Shown piece after piece: positions 1 to 12,600 of a stretch of 64,000 bases of DNA. The DNA comes from Undaria pinnatifida (taxonomy: Eukaryota; Sar; Phaeophyceae; Laminariales; Alariaceae): NCBI GenBank assembly GCA_012845835.1, contig JABAKD010000005.1, positions 9,288,823 to 9,352,822 on the forward strand, given 5' to 3'. The stretch's first letter is position 1, and each line of letters starts with the position of its first letter. The notes below the pieces were generated by a model. That model saw only the letters and a list, made by a program, of their open reading frames with translations, ran no database searches and was not told the origin of the DNA. Made by a program: the position numbers and the translations under genes.

Positions 1-325
1 ATCTATATCGGTAAATGTTGTCGGCGACAATAAACTGTTGATACGGTCAATCGATAGATGTTGTCCTCCACAACAGAGTGTGAAGAGTGTCCGTCGATGG
101 CGATTGCCAGGACACAATGACTGTGCGGGGTGTCCATCGATATAGCCATTGTCGACGGCAATATATTGTGAAATCAACCCATCTATAGCCATGGTCCACC
201 ACAACAGATTTGGAAGCTTATCCATCGACAGACACTGCCCACCTAAAATATATTGCGCAGCCTATCCACCGATGAGTTTTTGCAGGCCGCAATATATTGG
301 GGAAGGCATCTATCGATAGACAAGG
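1..325 (+). repeat. Degenerate ~44-bp tandem repeat
   Basis: About seven to eight units built on TCCATCGATAGAC, a short run, TTGTCCACCACAATATATTG and a spacer. Units have diverged strongly. It lies in the intron just before the first exon in the window and is cut by the left edge. Confidence 0.7.
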
Positions 326-463
326 AAAACTACTCACGGAGTCAACAACGACAAGTTGTCGTGCTTTGATATCTTCAGCGCCGTGTTTAACGTAGTCTAA
401 CTCACATTAAGCACACCCCGCAAACGTTTGTCGTACCCGGTAACTTTTTTATGGTATCTGCAG

Positions 464-625
464 CCCCAAGACGCGAAGAGAGAACTATCGGACGGGCTGC
501 ACGCGCTCGACAAGCAAGGAGACAAACGGCTTCCTCCCTCCAGCATTGTCACCGCACTCAAGCGCATGGGGATCGAGCTTCGCATGAAGCAGAGGGACGC
601 CGAAAAAGCTCTGCGCGTCTTTGAG
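464..625 (+). CDS. Exon 1 in window: degenerate EF-hand
   Basis: 54 codons, phase 0 in and out, between a CTGCAG acceptor and a GAG|GTAGGT donor. It reads PQDAKRELSDGLHALDKQGD... and ends ...KALRVFE. The loop DKQGDKRLPPSS keeps Asp at positions 1 and 5 but has Ser at 12, so calcium binding is doubtful. The reading frame enters from an exon beyond the left edge of the window. Confidence 0.7.
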
Positions 626-3600
626 GTAGGTATGCATACCACCCTTTGACGCCATACGCCTTACCTGATGCGCGCGGGAGCGTTATTTCATTCTACCTTT
701 TTACTAGGGCATTTCACTGATTATGACCCGAGGTGCGGTTTGAGTCGGGTCAGGAGGTGTTCCAACTCTCACGTGGCGGGTCGTGACTGGGTGTTGCTCA
801 AGTTTTTTATGAAATTTTGTTGCATTGAAGTAATTTCTCGACCACCATTAGTTTCTCGCGGCCAGGGAATGTTGTAGATCACTCTCTACTCAGTACAGTA
901 GGGCTGTGGTTAAAAGGTAAATATGGCATATTTTGGCCTTTTTACAGCTACAGTAGGTTTTCATGGGTTGGATGGCCTCGGGTTGTGACTGTGACGCTCG
1001 TCGGGTTCAACACTACTCCGACATGTTTTCCTTCCCCATCGAATTTGTTCTCGTCAAAACCCTAATAGTCTGATGACGATTCTTTTATATTTATTGTTGC
1101 TACTTTTTGGGAGATGCCGGTTCGTACTCGGATGGGACACGGAGATTCTGGCACGCGAGGCTGAAAAGGAGCCCCTGCCTTTGTTGCTGCCGTCGTCAAT
1201 TCGAAACCCGTTTCGCTCGAAAAAGCGTTTCCACACCCGAAGTAGACGATATCTGCCCTTGAACACCCCCCCCCTCCCGTGGTTTGATGCGAGCGTCCAA
1301 GAAAGAAAGCCACGGGGAACCAAGACTGGAAACCCATGTATGCACGGAGTCTAACATCCATCCCCACCTCGGGCAGGTCATGGTCTAGATCATCTACAGG
1401 AGTTGATCTAGTATCTGCCGTTATGGAATGCTGTGCAAGATCTGCACATAGAGAGCTCAAATCTAACTCAGAAAACACGTGCTAGTTTGTGCCGATCGCA
1501 CGGTTCCCCCCCGGTAACGTTACCTGTAGATCATACAGATCTTCCCTCTCGAAGTATCTAGATCATTACACGTGGGGATCAGTGATCCGTCCGACGTGTG
1601 CGTCCATTCCCGACCTCCCCCCCTCCGCACCAGCATTATACGGACGCGAGGGTCTATGGTCTTCAGACTACGACCATGCATTTTATGACTGCACCGCCCC
1701 CCCCACCTATCTCGAAAGGGATGCGAGGCAAATGTTAAAACCACGCAAGGTGAGCAACAAATGAAGTACGCCACCCCCCCCCTCCATGACCATACCCCCT
1801 TCCCCCGTGGTTTTATTTGAACGTCTAGGCCGAGGACACGTGTTCTGGTCGTCGAGAGGTAGAGTTCTCGTCGCTTGTTGACGCGGTGGGCAGAGCTTGG
1901 AGAGCGGAGGACCTCCATTCCAAACAGCACTCGCTAACCGGTAAGGAGCAATTGCCGCATACGCCAGCGTATACAGCACCCCCTCGTTTTTTTTTTTAAG
2001 GCCAATTTGCTCTACGCGACGGCCGGTATAGTGCAGACAAACGCCGAGCGACGCCCCCATGGCTAGACCTCGACATTTTTCGTGCCGCCACCATTTTCTT
2101 GTTGTGTTCCCCCCCCTTGGGTGTTGGACAACAAACATCGTTCACACGTCGTACAGATCACCGAGTCTCGCTTGATGATCCAAATGTTTCGGGGAAGATC
2201 TGTATGGTCTAGCTCATGATACCCGGTGGGAACCGTACGATCTCCATCATCTAGCAAACTCTTTCAAGGGTTAGATCTGTCCTCTTTATACACAGATCCT
2301 GCACGACATATCATGGCGGCAGCAGATGCAGAACCTACTGTAGATGGTCTATATGATCTATATGATCTATCTGTCCGAGGTGTCAAAGCTTTGAAATTCG
2401 TCCGAGGGTGTGTGATATTCTTGCGTGGTAAACGTTGAACCAACTTAACTGTGGACGGTACGCGAAAACGCACCAAAATCTTTTGTTCTGGCGAAACGGG
2501 TGAAATGCCCGAAAAAAGAAGATCCCTGCCTGGTGGTGGCACGTTTGCGCACAACAACCACCATAGTTGTTCGTCAACTAGCTTCTATCCCCTAAAATAT
2601 ATGGGGATGATTAGATAAGGCTTTCAATTATCGGCATGTTCCGCTCACAAACACCAGCACCGCCATACTTTTGTCAAATTTCGGACGGCCATCAGGGAAC
2701 AATAAGCTGGACGGAAAAGTGGTACGCCTCCAACGGGAGTTCCGCTCGATATCGACAACAAAGTTCACCAACCCGAAGACGGGGACCATAACCTACTCTT
2801 ACAAGATGGGCAAGGTGAGCTGGTGGAGGCGGTAAATAATCGTTTCTTTTCACAGGTCGGGTCGGGTCGGGTCGGGTCGGGTCGGGTCGGGTCGGGTCGG
2901 GTCGGGTCGGGTCGGGTCGGGTCGGGTCGGGTCGGGTCGGGTCGGGTCTGGTCGGGTCGGTGTCGGGTCGGGTCGGGTCGGGTCGGGTCAGGTCGGCTCG
3001 TGTCGGGTCGGATCGGGTAGGGTGGTACGACTCCAACGGGAATTCCGCTTGACGTCTACTACACACAAATTCTTAATCCAAACGTGGGGACCAAAACCTA
3101 TTTTTACAGTATGGGCAAGGTATGTTGATGGCGGTAAAATAATAAACAAAAAAAGTCCGTACCAGACAATAGTATTTTATATATGAAAATCTATACATTG
3201 TGTGATACCGAGGTACTTATTTGTTTGGGTCTTTCAGCTGTCCGAACGTTTGCTGTACGAAACGTAAAAACTTTATTTTACCCTCCTCACCAGTTCGGAT
3301 CTTTTTTGAAAATGATTCCTGCAGTATATGCGTTTCATAACTTTTGCCAAGCGTTAGCCGTTTTACCACTGCAAAAAACTCCCCACACTGTTTCCAAGTA
3401 TTTTTAGCTAAAAACGTGGGTGTCGCTCTAAGCGGGATATGCTGCGGGCTTGATGATATCCGCAGGTATTCCGCAAGCTTGATGAGGACGGCGACGGAAC
3501 GCTGACCTCGTTGGAGTTCAAGAGAGGACTCAGAAAACTGGGGATCGGGGACTACCTCGGAGAGAAGGATGTCCGCAGGTGAGCCACAATAAGTTTGTGT

Positions 3601-6600
3601 TGGTGTCTTACTCGGGGCTTTTAACGGGTCGGGTCACTTATCGCGGGTCCGATGGGATTCAGGGAAACCCGACCCGACCGATGAAGTTTGAAAATCTCCA
3701 GACCCGACCTGACCCGAATAGACCCGACCCGACCCGACCCTACCCTACCCGACCTGACCCGACCCGACCCGACCCGACCCGACCCGACCCGACCCGACCC
3801 GACCCGACCCGACCCGACCCGACCCGACCCGACCCGACCCGACCCGACCCGACCCGACCCGACCCGACCCGACCCGGAGGCTCCTCACTTGAGGAACGCT
3901 ATACCTCACCCCAAAAATAACTGATTTGGGGACAAGAGAAAGTTTTACCCCCTTGAAAATAATCCCATGGCCTAGGTAAACAACGAAATTAAATGTCGAA
4001 AAGAACGAAATGATCTCGACGATTTCGGGTTCAACAATCGTTTCAGTAAAAAAAAAGTTATACCTCTGTCGTAGCACGCGCCGCGTCATGATGCCGAAAT
4101 CTCCTCGCACCAAAACTGTGGCGCAGTAACCGCACGCCTAATCGGTCGACAGGACGCACTTCAGTGTAAACGAGGGCGTCACCTATCACGGTGTTCCCTC
4201 CCCCTCCCCCCTCTCACCTTCACTCCCGTTTGGCCGGATCCCTATCCTGACCTACTCTCAACATGATGTACATATCCAATTGCGAAGATCATCTTCAGAC
4301 ACGACTATGGCGAAAACACCACTCGCCGACTCGACCGACAGGGTGTTTTACAGCTCCTTCGACCGCGGCCTCAGCGGTAGTGTCGCCTATCACGACTCAC
4401 TCGCCCCGTTCCCCCCCCCGCTTTACTCCCGTTTGGCTCGACCCCTACCCCTACCCTACCCTCGACGTATTGAAGACATCCAGAAACATACCGGTAGCGA
4501 TCAGGAGAACTCACAGCTGGCGTTTTCGAAACAATTTCGCACATCAGACAGAGTCAGATCCCTATAACATGATTCATATGATATATGTCTTTCGGGGAAG
4601 ATAGATCCCTGATCTATGTGTGATCTGTATGGACCGTAGACGATGTTGCCGGGTGGGAACCGTATGAGCTGCATGATCTAGCCCATATTGCCTCTATTGG
4701 ATCTGTACTACACAGATCCTGCACAACGTCTTATATCACAACGACCGATTTAGGATATAGATGATCTGTACGATCCGTATCGTGATCTGCCCGATGTGTG
4801 ACGATGCTACGATAGAGGTGCGCCACTTTTTTTCTTAATACTACCCCTCATTTTGGAAGCTTAAGACCCCCCCCAAAAGCTGATCTGGAGAACAATCGAA
4901 ACCGCTACCGGATTGAGAAATCCCATGACCCAGGTACAACAACCAGAATCATGCGCAAAAATGACCGATTTCAGACGATTTGGGGTTAAGGAGCACCGTC
5001 AATCGGAAAACAAAATAGCTAAAAAAAGGTATACCTTATACCTCGATCTAGATCGTGGTCTGTCCGATGTGTGCGTGTCATTTTCATTACCAAAAAACAT
5101 CCCTGCCCAATATTCGCGCGTCGAATCGAATCAACGGACAGGATTTTCCGGTCCTTCGACCGCGCTCTCAGTGGGAGTGTCGACTACCACGAGTTCTGCG
5201 ACTTCCTCCTGCATGGGGCCGTGTCCGGCAAAACACGACATCACCACCGTCGTCATCAGCATCGTGCAAACCTGTATTCCTCAAAGGTCAATCACAACAA
5301 CGGGCACGGTTATTCGTCTAGCGGGCACAACAAGATGCCGCGCCGCCGTCGACAAACTCATTATCGTCGCCACGGACGAGGTGGCGGCGGCGGCGGCGGA
5401 ACCGATGACGGTTGGGGGGGATACGAAAATGATGGAAGCTGTTTCGGGTCTTCGGAGGATTGGGGAAGCAGCAGCAGCGAGGACGACGATTACGGCGAGT
5501 TTTTGTCTCCTGATCCTAAATTATCTGAAGCCCCCAATAATTTTATCGTTCACCTTCGCACTATTTGCCGAAGGCGGGAAAAAGAGAAAAAAGCAAAATT
5601 CCTACTTGATGCTGTTTTTTCAAAACAACTTTTATTCCGCTGTAAGACTTCGATGTCGAGTGCGCTTACCTCGGTGGAAGTGGGGATGGGCAGTTAAACG
5701 CTATCGCAGCTGAAAACTCGTTTTTGGGGACTAATTACTTGGAATTAGCATAGGGAGGGGTTCGGGGCTCTAAAGGGGTCAAGTTACCCTCGGGTCCAGT
5801 CACTGAAATAGGTACACGGAGTACATATGTAACATGTACTTTTATTAGCCATTGGCCTCAGTATTCTTTCCGAGTGTAGTATATAGGTAGCATTCATATC
5901 TCCCCCAACAAAAACATGGGACTAGGCAGTTAGACGAAGCGCTTCGTGAAAGCCAACAAACAGTACTGATACTCTCCTTTTTGACGCCCTTTTTTTTCTT
6001 TCTTTCTTACTTTTTTTCATCGTTTAAAGGCCCCCGTGTAGCTTACGGGTGCGGCCGTGGAAGCAGGGGTAGGCTGTTTAAGCCGTCCCCGGATCCCGTC
6101 ATTAAAATTGGCATTACACCACTTACACATTTCCCACCTGCTTGCCTTCGTGTCTGCGCTGGTGTATTATTTAGGCAGCATTCGTCTCCCCGAAGTAACC
6201 ATTAGCTTGAAAGAGCAATGCGACTTCGTTTTATAAAGGTAGCAGGTAGACGGGCATGTGATGGGATGGGGGGGGGGTGGTGCAAGGGCGGCAGGTGGAT
6301 CGGATAGATGCCAGCCCAGAAGCAGGCCCAGAAGAAGGGAGCAAACTATCGTTGCGTATTTTTTTGTTTGGTTTGTTTCCCTTGGTTTTCTTGTTAGTTT
6401 TGCGGGGTTTTTTTCACCAGTGATCGATTTTGCCGGATGGTGGCAAACATAATAATGGGTTGAAAAAAATCGTCTCTTGCTGCCGCTTTTGTCGCTTTTG
6501 TTTTTTGCGTAAAGGGTCTGATGTGGAGTACGGGTACGGGTACGACAGCGGAAGCGGGGACGGGCTGTTCGAGCCACCGCCGGATCCGGTCATCGACGCG

Positions 6601-9600
6601 GCGCGCGATGCGATGGTACAGTTCGCGCCGTCCGGGGAGCGGCAGCAGCGGGTTCGAGACTACCTCCGGGGAAAGGATAAGAACGCCTCCGGAAAGGTGA
6701 TTTACACGACGCGACCACACGTAACTTAGTAGGGCTGTGAGTTGGCCTGGCCGTAAGTCGTTGGCTAGATAGATATCATTCGGCTAACTATTTTACGGTT
6801 AGTCGCAAGCAGTAAGTTTTTGTGGATTTCTGTGTGATTGCGTGTGACTGGGCGTGTCTGTTGCCCGATCTGTGTCGTTTAACGCCTTTGCAACTGGCAA
6901 CCCTTTTTGTAATTACTTGGATTTTAGTATAGGGAGGGATTGTGGAGTACCTAAAGGGGTTAAAGTTTTCATTCGACGCGAGTCGACGGGGAAACAAAAT
7001 GATGCTAAATTATTGTCGCGATGAAAAAAGAAAGCGCATAACTGTCGCAGTGGGGAGGGGGGAGGAGGGCCCGCTCTGTGACCCCGGATCTGAGTTACTA
7101 CTGGGAGGGAGGGAGCGCGAGAGTAGTGCCAAGATACTAAAGGGGATGAAGAGAGCAAAAAAAAGAAATGGAGACCATGTGTCGCGCGGGAGTTTCAACG
7201 AACGTGAAGGGGATGAAGAGAGCAAAAAAAAGAAATGGAGACCATGTGTCGCGCGGGAGTTTCAACGTCGGCCACCAATGCTGCATGGTGTCGTATCTTA
7301 ATTCAATGCGTGCTACGATACGATAATGGGGATAGCAAATTTTAGGCTTCATACTTTCTTCGGGATGGCGTGGTGACGGGGCTCCTTAGCCGAACATCAT
7401 CAGAATGTCTTTCTTGTTTCGTAACATTGTTTCGAACGTTGTATGCCTAGACTAGGCCATGACATTTTTTCAGCTGGTTGCAGTTTTTTTTTTTTCTCAA
7501 CTTTTGCGTTTGGATGAGATGTAGAGCTCCTTGATTCATAGAGCTGTGAGTCGGCAGAATTTCACGACTAACAATTAAGCGGCAGATGCCATTAGCCAAC
7601 TAACCGACATTAGTCGGCAACTCGGCTGGAGAAGCCTGAAGCGAGCTGATGGCCAGCCGACTAGCCGACTTAAGTTAAGCGAGCGAAGCAAGTCAAATCA
7701 GCTACCGTGGCCCCGGCCCAGAAAATACAAAATTCGTATCGCATTGTTCAACAACCATTCCTGCAAGTACGGAAAACTCAATAAGTCGGATAGTCGGCAC
7801 CTCCGGCAAAACGACCAACTATTAGTCCGACTAATAACTACAGCTCTATCAGTCCAGGAGCCCCAAGAAGGTTGTACATGCGCCCCTACTGTACTATCAG
7901 CAGCACGCGTCATTTTCCAATTTTTCCTTTGTTCGTTCTTTTTTTTTGTTCTGTTTCCTTTCCGCGAACAAAAGATGCCGGAGAGCAAATTCCACCAGTT
8001 CCTGCGACGCTCAGGGGTCGAAAACACCCTCGGCAGCGACGGAACGTGCGCGCTGATAGAGAGGATGGACCCTCGAGCTACCGGGTACATACGCTACATC
8101 AAATTCCTCGATAAGGTATAAGGGATATACGTGCATTGGAACCGCTTGTGGGGCGCCGTACGTGGATGAGCAAGCAATAGGTTATATATATGTATTTAAA
8201 ATAAGAAACCGGTTACGGAGTGTCATACGTAGACGAGTAAGCTATGTATAAGATAAGAAACTGCAAGCGATTCAGTTGTTTCATGCGTTTGTTGATTCAC
8301 GTGCTCGCGTTTGTAGAGAGGACGGATCCACGAGCTACCACGTACACATCCTCTACGTCAAATTCCTCGATTATATATATAGGAACCGGCGTTAACCACC
8401 CATGGAAGGGGGGGGGGGAGGGGTACTCGTTTCATGCATGGCCGTAATCGTAGCATGGCCATAAACCCTCGCATCCCTATGATGCTGGGACGGAACACGC
8501 CGGGTTTCGCCGACTAGGCAGGCATCGCGCGCACCAAGCGCGAAGCGTCGTGAGGTGTTTGGCGTGTCGCATGAAGAGCGGCGTACTGCATCCTACTCAG
8601 ACACCACTTGCGAGGCAGACTTCGGCACCTTGTGGGTACTTTCTTGCATATGGATGACAGCTTCTAACCGAATAATATGTTTTCTGGTATGGCCACCTCC
8701 AGAGGGGGGCAGAGAGATTCACGCATTTGGCATGATTCATTCGTAATGCCATTGGTGACGATTCTGCAGAACTGTTAACTCTACGTACGGGTAGCGGTGT
8801 TTCTCTAACGTTAACTCGATGGTGTGTTTGGGAGAATGTCGTTATGCATTAAGACGGAGGGGACCGTCGCTCTTATCCATTCGAGCTGAAGGCAAAGGCT
8901 TGAATGCAGAGTTCGTTGAGCGAGAGCCAGGGGTTGAGAGACAGAGGTTAAGAGAGATACCTGGTAGAGGTTAAGATATAACTAGAGAGATAGCCACAGT
9001 AGAGAGCGAAGGAGACAGGGGTCATCTTGATTCTTCTAGCTCCAACTTTTTTTGTGCGTTTAAAGCTTTCATTGACTTTTTGTATGTCCGTGATGTCGAC
9101 CAGGTTTTTGACAAGGCCAAGTCTCCGGATGACACAGCGGCAGCAAACGAACCCATCAAGGGCGAAGATGAGCCTAAGGCGGCGGACACCACCCCCATTC
9201 TTCATCGCATTCAAGAGGCGGTTCTTCAGGTACAAAGAGCAAGCCTTGTTCCATGCTAGAATAACTGTTTTGATATATTCTTCCACGCCAGAGTCATTGG
9301 AGGCTGTCTTATGACCATGGACTACTAGATTCTAGCGTTGAGCTATTGTGAGAACGACAACAACATCTCAGCAGCAACTCTCAAATCGTCCATTTTGACA
9401 ACCTTGACGATGGCAACTTTTACATAGTGCAAAATTGCGCTCGAATGTGCCATCGCAGTCCCTCGTCAAAAACAGGCCGTATCACGGACTGTTCCGCCTT
9501 TCTGATGACACGGGATCGGGACTAGTAACGCTGGAAGCCCTCAAGCACACCCTCAATATGATGGGGGCGAAGATAACACAAGACGAGGCTCAAATGGTCG

Positions 9601-12600
9601 CCGACAAGCTGGCGGCGCGAACAGACGGGCTTGTCGACTACGAGGGGCTGTATCGCCTTTTGCTGGAATCACCACCTCCCCAGGTGACTACCGTCTTATT
9701 GGATTATGAGTTATGAGGTCCATATATTACGAATCTATTTGCCGTGCAGTCACGACGTGAATGCTATTCTAGCTACTGTATTGATTTATGATCAAGAGGA
9801 CGGGTTGGATTATAAACTTTTGAAGTCCGCCCGCGTCTAGTCGGTGTGTCGTCACCGCGTACATGTTCCTCTAGTTGCTGAATTATTGTCAAAGGGGCGT
9901 GTTGTATTATGGACTTTGAGGTCCATACACCTCTATATTCCTTGCTAATGATTTCCCACCTAGGGGGCGTGTTGGACTATGGACTTTAAGGTTCCTAGTA
10001 CCTGGTATGTATCTAGTTGGTGTGCAATCACTAGGTATCTGTTCCTCTAGTATTGACTTCTCATCAAGGCGGTATGTTGGACTGTGGACTTTTGAGGTCC
10101 ATAGGTATATAGTTGATATGCAGTCACTACGTAAAAAATCCTCTAGTTACTGACTGCTCATCAAGGGGGCGTGTTAGAATATGATTTTTTTAGGTCATAC
10201 ATACTTATCTAGTCGATGTGCAGCCACTACGTAAATGTTCCTCCCGCTGCTGACTTTTCATCGATGGGGAGTATTGGATTATGGACTTTGAGGTCCATAA
10301 TCATCTGGTGATGTGCAGCCACTACGACTATTCTCCTCTGGCCGGACTGCCTCCTCATCAACGGGACGCGTTGGATTATAAACCTTAAGGCCCATACATA
10401 TGTATCATGTCGATGTGCAGTCACTACGTACCTGGTAACTGTTGCTCTAGCTGCTAATTTCACATCGCAGGGGCGTTCTAGACTGTACCAGGTAGACTTT
10501 AATGTCCATGTACACGCATCTATTCGACGCGCAATCGCTACGTAAATGTTCCTCTAGCTACTGTGCTAAGCTTTCATCGAGAGGGTGTGTTTGATTATGG
10601 ACGGCGATAGAGTCCAATCGTGTGTTGCCGGTGTACAGTCAAAACGCACGAGTGTAATGAGTAGGCATCGACACGCATTGTATTTCCACACCTTATCGTT
10701 GGCACTCGCCATACATGGTCTACGTCTGTCTTATTTGTTTTAGTAACTAGTTTATCTGTCGACAATGTGCAGCGTGAGTGTCCATCACGAAAACTGACAA
10801 AGAAGCAGGAAACGAAGGCCATTTAGGTATTTTTTGCCGTCACTTTCCAGCTCAACACGTAAGAAAATCTTACACTTAACGACTTTCCGGACAAGTCGTG
10901 GTCAAAGATGCTTCTCTCTTCCCTCATTCGATGTCTATCTTCATTTCCATCACGCATAGACTGTGGTATTCCCACTGCTCGTCGAATTTGTATAGAATTT
11001 TGCAGGGCTCTTCACGGGTCGGATCATTCCGCGCGGGTCGGATCGGGTCAGGGTGTCCGGACCCGACTCAATCCGACCCGACCCCACCCGACCCGACCCG
11101 ACCCGACCCGACCCGACTGGTGAGAATTGAACAAATTCTTCCCCGGCCCGATCCGCCCCGTGAGATGGCGAACCCCTCCTGACCCGACCCGACCCGACCT
11201 CCGACTTGGTTTTGTAAACCTCGTGATTCAACCCGTGGGCCGGGTCGTGATCCGTGAACAAGCGCTGGAATTTTGCTAACTAACCAACTCTTTCGAGTAA
11301 GCCCTTGAAACAGCAACTGCTAAGTTAAAAAAAAGTTAGCAACATTTTGACTGCGCCTAAAACAAGCAGGGGGCTCTACATAGCACGCGTCTTTTCTTAC
11401 GTGCCGTGACGTGCCGTGCCGTACCTCCTGCCTACCGGTTTTCTTTCGTATGCGTGTGTTTTGCAGCATCTGTGCGCGAGGCCTTTACGGACCCCATATT
11501 CAGGGGGCGGCGCGCTCATTTGGCCACCCCCCGCGGTCCTACCGTCGACAAACTACGCCGCTGGAATTCTCGGTCAGGGGTTGGGCTCGGCGCCCGGGGG
11601 GGGAGGCAGCGGCGTCCGCAATGACCTCGTGCTTGAGGAAGTCGCCTCCAGGTGAGCGAAGCATTTGAGTTACGAAAACTCTCTTCGAAACCGGAGGAAA
11701 CGACAACGACTACTGTAAGATGGTATGCACTGTAGCTGTCGCTAGGATCTCGCGCGGCAGGATATATATGACTGTCGTCATCTTGTCTCCCTTGGAGGTG
11801 AGCGGCGGCAGGGGCGGCAGCGGCGGCGGACGTCTAATCCGGCCTAAGCGATATCAAGAGAGATCCCTATGTTTTCGGCGCCGTGTGACTGGGGAACTCG
11901 CATTTTCTCGTAACTGTAAGTTGGATCGTACCAACACTCTACGAGAGAAACGTGCGCGAACAGCACCAGTTCGAGTGGGATCGTGCCGCGCCCGCATTGT
12001 AAGAGTCCTCGCATTACAGTTCGGACACCAAGATTGTTAACCTCGAGCCCCCCCCAACCGAGAAAGTGCTCTACGCTGTAAACGCTTCTTTTTTTTTTCG
12101 TCGTCGCTTTTTCCCTCCTGGAGTCTAAAACAACCCAGGTACAACAGTGAGCTGAAAAGCGACCAGTGCTGGTCGCACGAGTACCAACCTTTTACGGAGA
12201 GCGTGAAACACATCACGCACAGCGCATCATCGTGCTGCTGCTGCTGCGCCCGTCGTGTATCTCCTTATCGCTGCAAAATCGGGCACATCCCCAACCCCAC
12301 CCCCTTTAGCCGGAGCTGCTTCATAGTGGCCGATGCTGGAGTTTGTCATTTTCGCCTTTTCGCCTTTTTTCACCGTGTTTTTTTGCCGGTTGAGATCCCC
12401 AAGACAAGTGGTACCATAGAGGCAGCACTTTGTTTTGCTCTTTCTTATTTCTTTTTTCTTTTTTTCCTGAAAGACGACGGACCTCCTTAGCCCAAAATCG
12501 TCCGAATGTCGTTTCTGCTTTTCAATATCATCATTGCGTTTGTTTGACACCTCTTGGCCATGAGATTATTCATCATTATTCGGGTTGCGCTTTCGATTTT

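Noticed and set aside
2692..3920. Long open frames with (RPDPT)n or (GRVGS)n proteins
   Set aside because: These are translations of the (GGGTC)n/(GACCC)n arrays, open in several frames on both strands.
5055..5713. Other long frames overlapping the EF-hand/linker exon
   Set aside because: They are shadows of the phase-consistent frame that carries the EF-hand and the Gly/Ser linker.
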